This document shows, piece after piece, positions 44,469 through 52,519 of a DNA stretch of 64,000 nt. Origin of the DNA: Tautonia marina (GTDB taxonomy: Bacteria > Planctomycetota > Planctomycetia > Isosphaerales > Isosphaeraceae); assembly GCF_009177065.1 (NCBI RefSeq), contig NZ_WEZF01000007.1:1-64000 (forward strand), given 5' to 3'. How positions within the stretch are numbered: position 1 is the stretch's first letter; each line of letters starts with the position of its first letter. Under the pieces are notes generated by a model. It had not been told where the DNA came from, did no database searches, and saw nothing but the letters and a program-made list of their open reading frames with translations. The position numbers were made by a program, and so were the translations under genes.

Positions 44469-45461
44469 TCAACCGGCCTTCGATCCCTCCTCCGCTTCGC
44501 CTTGTCCCCGCGCTCGGCCCCTTGGGTGGCAACGCGCATGCACGTCAAGCAGGTGGCTGATCTCGACTCGCGTGTAAATCTGCGTTGTCCCGATCGACGA
44601 ATGCCCCAGAATTTCCTGCACCACGCGCAGATCGGCCCCGCCCGCCAGCAAATGCGTGGCAAAGCTATGCCGCAAGGTGTGAGGGCTGACCCGAGACGGC
44701 AATCCCGCCGCCAGGGCGTGCGACTTCACAATCCGCCAAAGACCGGTCCGAGACAACGGCCGGCCTGATCGGGCCACAAAAACCGTCTCCGTCTCCGGGC
44801 ATCGAGACACCAGACGCGGCCGGTCGCTCCGGAGGTACGTCTCCAGAACCTCAAGCGCTCGGGAGCCGATCGGCACGACCCGCTCTCGATCCCCCTTGCC
44901 GATGCAACGGACTGTCCCCGCGTGGAAATCGACATCCCTGGGCCGGAGCGAGGTCACTTCCGAGGCCCGGCATCCCGTCGCATACAGCGTTTCGAGGGCG
45001 GCCCGGTCCCGACGGCCCAGCAGCGACTCGGCATTCGGAGTCGTCAGCAGGGTTTCGACGGCTGCCGGCCCCAGCACCGTCGGCAATCGCTCCCAGAGCT
45101 TCGGGGCCACGAGCAGCTTGGCCACATTCTCCGATAGCCGCCCCTCATCGACCAGGAATCGGAAGAATGTCGACAAACTGGCCAGATGCCTGCAAATACT
45201 CGACGGCGCCAGATCGAGGAGTCCCAGGTAATCGACATAACCGGCCAACGTGCCGATGCCGATCGACTCCAGGGGGCCGGGAGCATTCTCTGCTCGCCAG
45301 CGCGAGAACTTCGAAATATCCGCCCGATACGCCGCCAGCGTGTTGGGAGAGACCCGGCACTCAGCCATCAAAAAGTGCAGGAACGGGCCGAGCGGGTCCG
45401 CGTCTCGGGACAACCGCACGTTGGGCGGACGTTTCCGCTTTGCCTGCGAATCAGCGTTCAT
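44469..45461 (-). CDS. xerD: Tyrosine recombinase XerC/XerD
   Basis: 330 residues from ATG 45461. It resolves chromosome dimers at dif sites or integrates mobile DNA. The N-terminal SAM-like core-binding domain has FLHFLMAECRVSPNTLAAYRADISKF; the catalytic domain shows R165 (TGCRASEV), K189 (GKGDRERVVPIG), H261 and R264 (HTLRHSFATHLL), H287 (LGHSSIGTTQIYTRV) and nucleophile Y296. The order and spacing fit Xer rather than phage integrases. No dif-like site was recognised here. A short basic tail (RGRARGQGEAEEG) is additional. Confidence 0.92.
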   Translation of the reverse strand: MNADSQAKRKRPPNVRLSRDADPLGPFLHFLMAECRVSPNTLAAYRADISKFSRWRAENAPGPLESIGIGTLAGYVDYLGLLDLAPSSICRHLASLSTFFRFLVDEGRLSENVAKLLVAPKLWERLPTVLGPAAVETLLTTPNAESLLGRRDRAALETLYATGCRASEVTSLRPRDVDFHAGTVRCIGKGDRERVVPIGSRALEVLETYLRSDRPRLVSRCPETETVFVARSGRPLSRTGLWRIVKSHALAAGLPSRVSPHTLRHSFATHLLAGGADLRVVQEILGHSSIGTTQIYTRVEISHLLDVHARCHPRGRARGQGEAEEGSKAG

Positions 45462-45634
45462 GGCCAACCGTTCGCCCCCGCCATTCCAGGCTGCGTCTCA
45501 AGCGCAGCCCCTTGAAGGAGTCGATCGGTTCCTTAACGCCCTTGCTTGAAACCATCACCGAAACGTCGAGAAAGGAGGTCGCAAGGCAGACCTCCCTTTC
45601 TCCGACATCCTCACAGGCACTCCCGCCGACTCGG

Positions 45635-46633
45635 TCAGCCGACCGGCAAGGCATCGGCCAGATTGTGGTCGGCGGCGACGACCCGAAGCTTTTCCAACGC
45701 ACGGTCCTGAATCTGACGGACCCGCTCCTTCGACACCTGAAGCACCTTGCCCACCTGGCTCAGCGAGAGTCGCTGCTTGCCTCCCAGGCCAAAGCGAAGG
45801 GCCAGCACCTGCTGCTCCCGCGGTCGAAGCGACTCCATCAAGAGCGTGATTGTCTCGTCCGTATCGACGTCGTCGGTCCGGTCCGAGTCGGGGTCGCTCA
45901 TCGTTTGTAGCAGGCTGAAGCTCCGATCGGTGTCGATCGTGGCGTCGAGCGAGATGGTCGGCCGGGTCGCGGCGTGGATCCGGCGGATCATCTCGGCCGA
46001 AGGACCATGACCTCCCGACGACTTGGCCGGAGCCTGGTCAAGTTCCCCGTCCTCGTCGCCCTCCGTGCGATTTCCGACCTCATCCTGATTCTGAGCCAGT
46101 TGACGGAGGTGCCTGGGGCTCAGCTTCACGGGATAGGCTCCCGAGGCCACGGCCCGCTGCATCGACTGGCGAATCCACCAGGTCGCATAGGTTGCCAGCT
46201 TCGTCTCGTGATTGAGGTCGAAGCGGTCGATGGCTTCGAGCAACCCGCAGAACCCCTCCTGCATCAGGTCGCCGTAGGAGACGCCCCGATCGCGGAACCG
46301 CTTCGCCACGTGCGCCACCAGCCTCAGGTTGGCCAGCGCGAGCTTCGAACGCAATTCCTTGTACCGCTGATAAATCGCACCAAGCCGACTTTCGAGCTGA
46401 GGGTCCTGCGTGCAGGTGGCCGCAATATAGAGGGCCATCGCCTGGGGATTGTCCGGAGTGCCCTCGGGAGGAGCAAACTCAGGGATCGCCGCCATCGATT
46501 TCGCAAGTTTCGATTTACAATCACCCAGCTCTCGGAGCAATTCACGTTCCTCGGCCGGAGCGAGGACTCGGGTGACGGCGCCATCGAGGCCCGCAAAACC
46601 ATCCGTCTCGCCAATCTGTCGTGCCGAACGCAT
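45635..46633 (-). CDS. Sigma-70 family RNA polymerase sigma factor
   Basis: 332 residues. Regions 2 to 4 of a group 2/3-like sigma: LRLVAHVAKRFRDRGVSYGDLMQEGFCGLLEAIDRFDLNHETKLATYATWWIRQSMQRAV (region 2), PVKLSPRHLRQLAQ (region 3), SLRPREQQVLALRFGLGG with LSQVGKVLQVSKERVRQIQDRALEKLR (region 4, -35 recognition). An acidic insertion (NRTEGDEDGELDQ) lies between regions 2 and 4, and region 1.1 is absent. It is 23 bp downstream of the B12-type regulator on the same strand, so the regulator probably controls it. Confidence 0.93.
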   Translation of the reverse strand: MRSARQIGETDGFAGLDGAVTRVLAPAEERELLRELGDCKSKLAKSMAAIPEFAPPEGTPDNPQAMALYIAATCTQDPQLESRLGAIYQRYKELRSKLALANLRLVAHVAKRFRDRGVSYGDLMQEGFCGLLEAIDRFDLNHETKLATYATWWIRQSMQRAVASGAYPVKLSPRHLRQLAQNQDEVGNRTEGDEDGELDQAPAKSSGGHGPSAEMIRRIHAATRPTISLDATIDTDRSFSLLQTMSDPDSDRTDDVDTDETITLLMESLRPREQQVLALRFGLGGKQRLSLSQVGKVLQVSKERVRQIQDRALEKLRVVAADHNLADALPVG

Positions 46634-46656
46634 GGCTGTACCCCTTTCGGGGCTCC

Positions 46657-47580
46657 TCAGGGCTGGGTCGAACTCGGGCGATCCATCGATCCAAAAGGGG
46701 TTGGTCCCGTCTCCGTCGAGTGCAGCCGCCTGGCAAACTCCCGCAAGTGGGCAATGCGGTCGCCGAAACTGGCGGCCACCACACGAGCCCTCAAGTCGGG
46801 AGTCAACGCCGACCCACCCAGGACCACCGCAGTCTCCGTCCTGGAAACCGAGGCATAAAAGGATTGATAATCGTGGAGGAACGTGCGTTCATCCTCCAGA
46901 TGGCTCACGGAGATCCAGACCAGCTTGGGTTGCTGGACTCGGATCGCCCGAGCCAGCGAGGCCAGGGGAAGGTTCGGGCCAAGGTTGACCACATCCCATC
47001 CCAGTTCTCGCAGCGTCAGCTCGGCAAGCAGGCCGGGCAGCGTGTAAAGGTCCCCTTCCGGAGCCGCTCCCAACGCCAGGGGAGAATCTTCCGAGGGGGC
47101 AGGAAGCGTTCGAAGCAGTTCCAGCAGCGCCGTTTCAACGATGCGAGACGCCCGGTGCTCCTGGTACACGTCCAGGGAACCTCGTTCCCACTCGTGACCG
47201 ATCGACTCCATGGCGGGCCGAATCAGGTCGTCCGCCAGGGCAACCGCACCACCAAGTGTCGAGTAAGCATTGATGAGCAAGTCGCGTGCCGCTGCCGATC
47301 GGCCGCGCTTCAGGGCCGTCACCAGATGCTCGGCGGTGCAAGGGTCTGTCTCCGACGGCGTGACGTCTCCTGATGACTCCGACGCCATCCGCACCAGCCG
47401 ATCGACCGGCAAACCCCGCTCGCGAGCAAACTGCAAGGCCCCGGAAAGCGGGACGAGGCGGTGCCCTCCCACGGTTCGCCTCGCCGGTAATTCTCCTAGA
47501 TCCACCCAACGCTTGATCGAGCTGACACTCACGTTCAGCAAATCAGCAAGCTGCTGGGTTCTGAGGAGGAGATCAACCAC
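46657..47580 (-). CDS. MerR-like regulator with CarH/LitR-type B12-binding fold
   Basis: 307 residues from GTG 47580. An excisionase/MerR-type helix-turn-helix (TQQLADLLNVSVSSIKRWVDLGELPARRTVGGHR, about 8-42) is followed by a four-helix and Rossmann domain like those of the light sensor CarH, which binds adenosylcobalamin. The photosensor motif W-x9-EH is intact: W131, E141, H142, the same numbers as in CarH. But the lower-axial histidine of G-D-x-H is Tyr179 (EGDLYTLPG). So cofactor binding may be base-off without His or lost. It heads an operon with the sigma factor, and its promoter is overlaid by operator repeats, implying autorepression. Confidence 0.85.
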   Translation of the reverse strand: MVDLLLRTQQLADLLNVSVSSIKRWVDLGELPARRTVGGHRLVPLSGALQFARERGLPVDRLVRMASESSGDVTPSETDPCTAEHLVTALKRGRSAAARDLLINAYSTLGGAVALADDLIRPAMESIGHEWERGSLDVYQEHRASRIVETALLELLRTLPAPSEDSPLALGAAPEGDLYTLPGLLAELTLRELGWDVVNLGPNLPLASLARAIRVQQPKLVWISVSHLEDERTFLHDYQSFYASVSRTETAVVLGGSALTPDLRARVVAASFGDRIAHLREFARRLHSTETGPTPFGSMDRPSSTQP

Positions 47581-47599
47581 GGCACCTACCGAAGAAAAA

Positions 47600-47782
47600 T
47601 GAACGATTTCGATTGAACGACTTGAACGATTTCATCCTAGACTGAAATCGTTCTTCGGACAAGACCCAAACCAACTTTTTTGGAAACTTGTCCGGAATCT
47701 CGCCCATAGCATTGCCGTCTCCTGGTCGATTTGAACGATTTTTCGCCGATCTGCTCATTTTGAACGGTTTGAAATCGTTCAA
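47600..47782 (-). promoter_or_regulatory. Promoter with repeated TTGAACGATTTC operators
   Basis: The 12-mer TTGAACGATTTC and its complement occur in two clusters. Cluster 1: 47600-47610, 47613-47620 (partial), 47622-47633, and inverted at 47644-47653. GAACGATTTC (47624-47633) and GAAATCGTTC (47644-47653) form a perfect 10-bp inverted repeat around a 10-bp centre. On the minus strand TTGTCC (47657-47662), 17 bp and TAGGAT (47634-47639) make a good sigma-70 promoter, whose -10 box lies in that centre. Cluster 2: 47731-47741, 47760-47770, inverted 47771-47782. The layout fits a MerR-type repressor controlling its own operon. Confidence 0.75.
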
Positions 47783-48083
47783 CCTGGTCTGAGATCGGCC
47801 ACCGCCCGAAACTTCTCCCCTGCCTCGAGTCTCGCCAGGCCGGTAAACCTCCTGGCCTGAAATCGGTGTCTGGCTCAGTCCCTCTCTTCTGTATCGTCCC
47901 AGACCCCAGAAACGTTCGGATTCAACAGAAATTTCAGATAATTCTGAAAATTGACCGACTGGTTCTTGATTCCTCCGGGCGTTATGCTTGCGGCAGACCG
48001 AGCGGTGCCTGCGAGGTCACCGAGCGGCTTGATCGATTCGAGGCACAAGCACGTCTGAAAAGGTCTACGGGAGAGCCGAAGCA
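47783..48083. other. Leader region upstream of pyrE
   Basis: About 300 bases between operator cluster 2 and pyrE with no gene seen. A TTGACC (47951-47956) and TATGCT (47983-47988) are too far apart to be a clear promoter. No attenuator hairpin with a T-tract was noted. Confidence 0.3.
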
Positions 48084-48659
48084 ATGGCGAGCGGTTGGGA
48101 TCGCGATCGGTTGATCGCCTTGTTGAAGCGCGATGCCCTGAAGCTGGGGCAATTCACCCTGGCCAGCGGCCGATCGTCGCACTATTACGTCGATGGCCGA
48201 CGGGTTTCGTTGTCTGCGGAAGGGGCGGCGATCGTCGGTGCCGGCATGCTGGCCTTGCTCGACGAGGTTCCAGAGGTCGAGGCCGTGGGAGGCTTGACGA
48301 TGGGAGCCGATCCCATTGTCGGCGCCACGCTGGCCGCGGCGGGGATGGGGCCGAAGCCTCAGCTCAAGGGCTTCCTGGTGCGGAAGGAGGCCAAGGGGCA
48401 CGGCACCGGCAATCTGGTCGAAGGCCCGCTCGAACCGGGATCGACCGTCGCCATCCTCGACGATGTGGCAACCACCGGAGGCTCCTCGCTGAAGGCCGTC
48501 GAGGCGGTTCGGGCGATGGGATGCTCCGTCGCTCGGGTCCTTGTCATGCTCGACCGGTTGGAAGGGGCCGCCGAGGCATTCGCCGAGGCCGGTGTCGAGT
48601 TCCGATCGTTGCTCACGATCCGCGATCTCGGCGTCGAGCCGCTCAAACCGGCTCAATGA
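48084..48659 (+). CDS. pyrE: Orotate phosphoribosyltransferase
   Basis: 191 residues. It joins orotate and PRPP to make OMP in pyrimidine synthesis. The PRPP-binding motif VAILDDVATTGGS near 130 is exact for the family; FTLASGRSSHYYVDGRRV near 25-40 and GGLTMGADPIVGA near 70-80 are also conserved, and FLVRKEAKGHGTG forms the flexible catalytic loop. The ATG at 48084 follows GGGAG. A nuclease-like gene follows after 13 bp and could be co-transcribed. It is divergent from the B12-regulator operon. Confidence 0.95.
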   Translation: MASGWDRDRLIALLKRDALKLGQFTLASGRSSHYYVDGRRVSLSAEGAAIVGAGMLALLDEVPEVEAVGGLTMGADPIVGATLAAAGMGPKPQLKGFLVRKEAKGHGTGNLVEGPLEPGSTVAILDDVATTGGSSLKAVEAVRAMGCSVARVLVMLDRLEGAAEAFAEAGVEFRSLLTIRDLGVEPLKPAQ

Positions 48660-48672
48660 CGGGCGATCTCGG

Positions 48673-49446
48673 ATGGAATCGAGCCTGCATCGCGCCTTGA
48701 AGCAGCACTATGCCGGGGGCCCCGGCGGCCGGGTCGAGGTTCCCGTTGGCGGCGATCGGGCCGATGCCATCACTGGTGACGGGGTCCTCGTCGAGGTCCA
48801 GTGCGGACCGACCGCGGCCTTGCGACCAAAGCTCGGGCGATGGCTCGACGGTTCCCGGGTCCGCGTCGTCCTTCCGGTAATCCTTGCCCGTCGAATCGTC
48901 CGCCGATCGTCTCCCCTCGGGCCGGATGTCTCGGCCCGCTTCAGCCCGAAGCGCGGCATCGTCTTCGATGCCTTCGAGCATCTCGTGGGCCTGGCCGGAT
49001 TGCTGCCGCATCCGAACCTGGAGGTCCTGATCGCGGCGGTCGAGATCGACGAGGTTCGCCGCCACGGTTCCCGAGGTCGGCCCGTCGAGGTCCTCGACCG
49101 TTGCTTGCGCCGGATGATTTCCGAGACGCTGGTCCAAACGCCCGACGACCTGCGGGCCTTGCTCCCAGCGGGTCTGCCCGATCCGTTTTCGAGCAAAGAA
49201 CTGGCCGCGCTAACGGGCCGACCCGACTGGATCGCCCGCCGCGCGGCCTATTGCCTGAGGGTCGCCGGAGCGGCCGTCGAGGTCGGCCGCATCGGTCGGT
49301 TTCGGGGCTACCGGTTTCTCTCGGCCGGTGTGCCCCGGTTCGAGACAGGCGATCCCGGATGGCGCCGAATCAGCTCATCAACCGATTCCAGATGCTCAGG
49401 GTCATCGACCCGAACCCCCGACTCCGACATCAGGACGCGAATCTGA
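48673..49446 (+). CDS. Putative PD-(D/E)xK-like protein with a C-terminal winged helix
   Basis: 257 residues; the family is not named with certainty. The first half has RVEVPVGGDRADAITGDGVLVEVQCG, an acidic residue followed by E-x-Q as in PD-(D/E)xK nuclease-like folds, then RVRVVLPVILARRIVRRSSPLG and PHPNLEVLIAAVEIDEVR. The second half (DPFSSKELAALTGRPDWIARRAAYCLRVAG) reads as a winged helix. The ATG at 48673 lies 13 bp after the pyrE stop. Its last 46 codons overlap the 3' end of the large surface-protein gene on the opposite strand (49308-49446), and the tail there is Ser/Arg-rich, so the real stop may lie earlier after a frameshift. Confidence 0.6.
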   Translation: MESSLHRALKQHYAGGPGGRVEVPVGGDRADAITGDGVLVEVQCGPTAALRPKLGRWLDGSRVRVVLPVILARRIVRRSSPLGPDVSARFSPKRGIVFDAFEHLVGLAGLLPHPNLEVLIAAVEIDEVRRHGSRGRPVEVLDRCLRRMISETLVQTPDDLRALLPAGLPDPFSSKELAALTGRPDWIARRAAYCLRVAGAAVEVGRIGRFRGYRFLSAGVPRFETGDPGWRRISSSTDSRCSGSSTRTPDSDIRTRI

Positions 49447-52214
49447 CCTGGCGGCTTCTCGTGCTGCCGACGCGAGACGACCCGGGCCGTCCAGCCAACC
49501 GCCAGCCCGATGCCGAGGGCTCGCATCAAGGAAACCTCGGTCCGATCCTCCTCGGAATCCTCGTCCTGGGGGTCGCTCGGGTTCCCCTGGCCCCCCGGAA
49601 TCACTTCGGGCGTGACGTTCAACGACTCAGGCAGCCAGGGAAGTGACGGAGCCAGCATGGCCAGGGCGTCGTCGATCGCCTCGGACGAAACGGGACGAAG
49701 CGGTTCGAGTTCCGGAGTCGCCGACGGGGAGGTTACTGCTGCTTGCTCCAAAGGGGTTTCGGCCTGGGATGTCGGCAGGACCATCGGACCACCAAGCCTC
49801 CTGGCCTCCCCATCACCTTGGTTGACCGCCTGGCCAACGCCGATCGGCACCAGTTGTCCCAGGTCTGCCCCTTCCGCCAGGGAAGCGGTCGCGGCCAGGG
49901 CACCGCCCCGATCCGGGTGAATCGCGACGATCCGGAGCGGTTCGGTCGTCGGGAAGCCGACCGGAGCGATCTCCGGAGTCAGCATGGGCCCGACGGGCAT
50001 TCCGGTGCCAACCCCCGCCATCTCGGAGGTGGAGGAAAAGAGAGCCGTCCCCTCGGACAAACCATTCGAGGGACTCTGGAAGATTGGAGAAACCGTCACC
50101 TCTCCCATCCCCAGATCAAGCTCCGCAGAGGGCGAATCGAATCCCACTTGTGGCAACCCGGCCGCCGGAGCCGCCAGCCGCATCCCCAACGCCGGCCCCT
50201 GTCCCACCCCGTTGAGCGGTACCGAGTCCAGCAAGGACCAGGTATAGCGCAGATTCAGACTGGCGTCGATCAATCGCCCCGTCGGATTGACGACCCGGAT
50301 GATGTACGATCCCGGCTTGAGCGCGAGCTGAACCCCATTCATCGTCCGAGGCGAGGCCCCGAGGTCCACCCGCCCGTTCGGGCCGATCAGCTCGACCGTC
50401 AAGCCACCGCCCGGGTCATTCAAGGTCAACGCGTAGTTCGCCTCGAACGCCACCACGAACCGGACGGTGGATGACGAGCCCGGCACGACAGACACCTGCT
50501 GCTCGACGGGATCGAGCGATCGCGCCGGCAACAGAACACCCAGATCATTCGGACGACGGCTTGTCGGTTCGGTCGTCACCTCGAACCGACCAAGAACGCC
50601 TGGGTCTTGCCCCTCGGCCACCGGGTCGCGGCCGACCAGGTCCACCAGCCCTCCCGACTCCGCCAGCCGAACCTCGTACCGTCCCCGGGGCAGTCGATCG
50701 TGGAAGACGACCGACACCGACGATCCCGTTGTGTTCGTCGAAACGATTCCCGTCTTCCAGACCTTGCCCGAGGCATCGACCAGGATGATGGGGCCGCCCG
50801 GCAGCGTCGAGCCGGAGATGCCCGATTCGCCGAGTCGCACGACTCCGTCAAAATGGATCGTCAGCCCCGTCGGCACCGGGTCGGCGGGGTCGGCCCGGTC
50901 GAGTTCGATGCCGACCACCTGGGTCGGGGCATCGGCCACGTCGGCCACCAGAGCGAGCGAATAATCCCCCCCCTGCTGGGCGGGCAGGTTCACCGGCAAG
51001 GCTCCCGTCACCGGATCATACCCACCCAGCGACGGGTCGTTCCCCGCTCCCGAAAGGCCGACATAATAAATGCCCGGCTCCAACCCTTCGAACAGGAAGG
51101 GATCGGACGGCGCATCGGCCATGCCGAGCGTCCCGGTTCGGAGCAACCGTCCCTCGGCATCGAACAGCGAGAGCCGGCTCAGCAATGGCGAACCCGCTCG
51201 ATCCGCCGAAACTTCCAGGCCAAGCCTCCAGAAGTGATCCGGCCCCAGCTCGATCCGATACAGCGCAACGGCCGTCGGATCGGCGTTCAAGTTCAGGGAT
51301 CCGGCGACCGTCACCAGTTCTGGCCCAACGGTCCCCAGCGAGATCGCATCCGAAAGCGTTGGCCCAAGCGGGGTGACGGGTGTCTCGACCGGGTCGGCCG
51401 GCTTCGTCACCTCGGACGCCACCACCCGGAACTCCGAGAGAACCACGTCGGTCCCGTCGCCGTCATAAATCCCCCCGTCCACCCCAACAAACCGGGCATT
51501 GCCCGAAAGCGTCAGCCGGTAGGTACCGGCCGCAAGCGGCTGATCCGGAATCAGCAACACGGTCGAGCCGTCTCCCGAAAGTCGGAGCGTCGGCGCCTGT
51601 CCTGGACCAAAGATCTGTTGCACCTGACCATCGGTTCCGATCAGGTCCAGCGTGAAGTCCGACGAAACGAGCGAGTCCATCGAAAGGGGCAGACTGAAAT
51701 GCACCGCCAGCTCGTTCAACTCGCCCGAGGTCCACTCGGCCCCATCACCCGGCTCGACCCCGTCGATCACGATCGACGTCGGGAGAGGTATGGGCAGGTC
51801 GACGGGAGGCGGCCCGAGCGGTGGTAACGGCCCGGAGCCGGGCAGCGTCGGATCCCAGAGAATCGGGTCTCCTTCGCTCGGGCTCGGGTCGGAATCATCA
51901 AACCAGAGGTCCCCCCCATCAAACGGCGAGGTCATCTCAATCGACCCGCCTGGTAACACCAGATCGGGCAGGTCGTCACCCGAGGGGGGAGGCAGTTGGG
52001 TCAGCGGGTCGTCCCAGGTCGTCTCCTCTCCACCAAACGCCCCTCCGAAATCCTCTCCGTCGGGATTCGGAGTCGTGGTGTTCATGTCGGGGAAGGGGGC
52101 CAGTTCGAAACTGGAGAAGGAATCGCCGGAAAGCGCCAGCCGGATCTCCAACCCCTCGACGCGAGGGCGGCCCGGTGGGCGTCTGGCTCGATGTTCATCA
52201 CGTGGGTGTGCCAT
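49308..52214 (-). CDS. Large exported surface protein with LEPR-xLL-like motif
   Basis: 968 residues from ATG 52214 (AAGG upstream). The start RRPPGRPRVEGLEIRLALSG matches the planctomycete N-terminal motif (L-E-x-R-x-L-L-S) that marks exported surface proteins. It contains acidic, Gly/Pro/Ser-rich linkers, a Big/Ig-like region (about 150-260, GVEPGDGAEWTSGELNELAVHFS, LRLSGDGSTVLLIPDQPL), and PPC-like beta blocks (LFEGLEPGIYYVGLSG, LKPGSYIIRVVNPTGRL). A hydrophobic stretch LMRALGIGLAVGWTARVVSRR near residue 920 could anchor it in a membrane. The function is unknown, probably adhesion or wall structure. Confidence 0.72.
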   Translation of the reverse strand: MAHPRDEHRARRPPGRPRVEGLEIRLALSGDSFSSFELAPFPDMNTTTPNPDGEDFGGAFGGEETTWDDPLTQLPPPSGDDLPDLVLPGGSIEMTSPFDGGDLWFDDSDPSPSEGDPILWDPTLPGSGPLPPLGPPPVDLPIPLPTSIVIDGVEPGDGAEWTSGELNELAVHFSLPLSMDSLVSSDFTLDLIGTDGQVQQIFGPGQAPTLRLSGDGSTVLLIPDQPLAAGTYRLTLSGNARFVGVDGGIYDGDGTDVVLSEFRVVASEVTKPADPVETPVTPLGPTLSDAISLGTVGPELVTVAGSLNLNADPTAVALYRIELGPDHFWRLGLEVSADRAGSPLLSRLSLFDAEGRLLRTGTLGMADAPSDPFLFEGLEPGIYYVGLSGAGNDPSLGGYDPVTGALPVNLPAQQGGDYSLALVADVADAPTQVVGIELDRADPADPVPTGLTIHFDGVVRLGESGISGSTLPGGPIILVDASGKVWKTGIVSTNTTGSSVSVVFHDRLPRGRYEVRLAESGGLVDLVGRDPVAEGQDPGVLGRFEVTTEPTSRRPNDLGVLLPARSLDPVEQQVSVVPGSSSTVRFVVAFEANYALTLNDPGGGLTVELIGPNGRVDLGASPRTMNGVQLALKPGSYIIRVVNPTGRLIDASLNLRYTWSLLDSVPLNGVGQGPALGMRLAAPAAGLPQVGFDSPSAELDLGMGEVTVSPIFQSPSNGLSEGTALFSSTSEMAGVGTGMPVGPMLTPEIAPVGFPTTEPLRIVAIHPDRGGALAATASLAEGADLGQLVPIGVGQAVNQGDGEARRLGGPMVLPTSQAETPLEQAAVTSPSATPELEPLRPVSSEAIDDALAMLAPSLPWLPESLNVTPEVIPGGQGNPSDPQDEDSEEDRTEVSLMRALGIGLAVGWTARVVSRRQHEKPPGQIRVLMSESGVRVDDPEHLESVDELIRRHPGSPVSNRGTPAERNR

Positions 52215-52519
52215 TCTCTGAGCCTTTCGTGACCCGACATCAGGTTCCCGGCACTCGGCGAGGACGTCGGACAACTCGTCAGCCGATCGTTCGGGGTTCA
52301 TTCACCCAACCTTAGATCGCAATTCGGAAGCACTGGCTCGTTTGCCAATCAAAGGAGCCAGAACCAACGACCTCAGACTTCCAGGGGCTCCCCGAGTATC
52401 GGGAGCACCTCCGCCAACCACGTCAGACCGAATCGAGGCTCACGGAGCCCCCCCTCGAAAGAGGAGCCGAGATCAAGAGAGGACTCCGCGAGACGCCCTC
52501 GGTTTCGAGAGCGATCCGG

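Noticed and set aside
44469-45461. Xer-like gene as the integrase of a mobile element
   Set aside because: No attachment-site duplication, tRNA target or phage or plasmid genes nearby; motif order is that of housekeeping Xer.
49743-51827. Long plus-strand open frames over the surface-protein gene
   Set aside because: Arg/Pro-rich shadows of a Gly/Asp/Pro-rich gene, without motifs.
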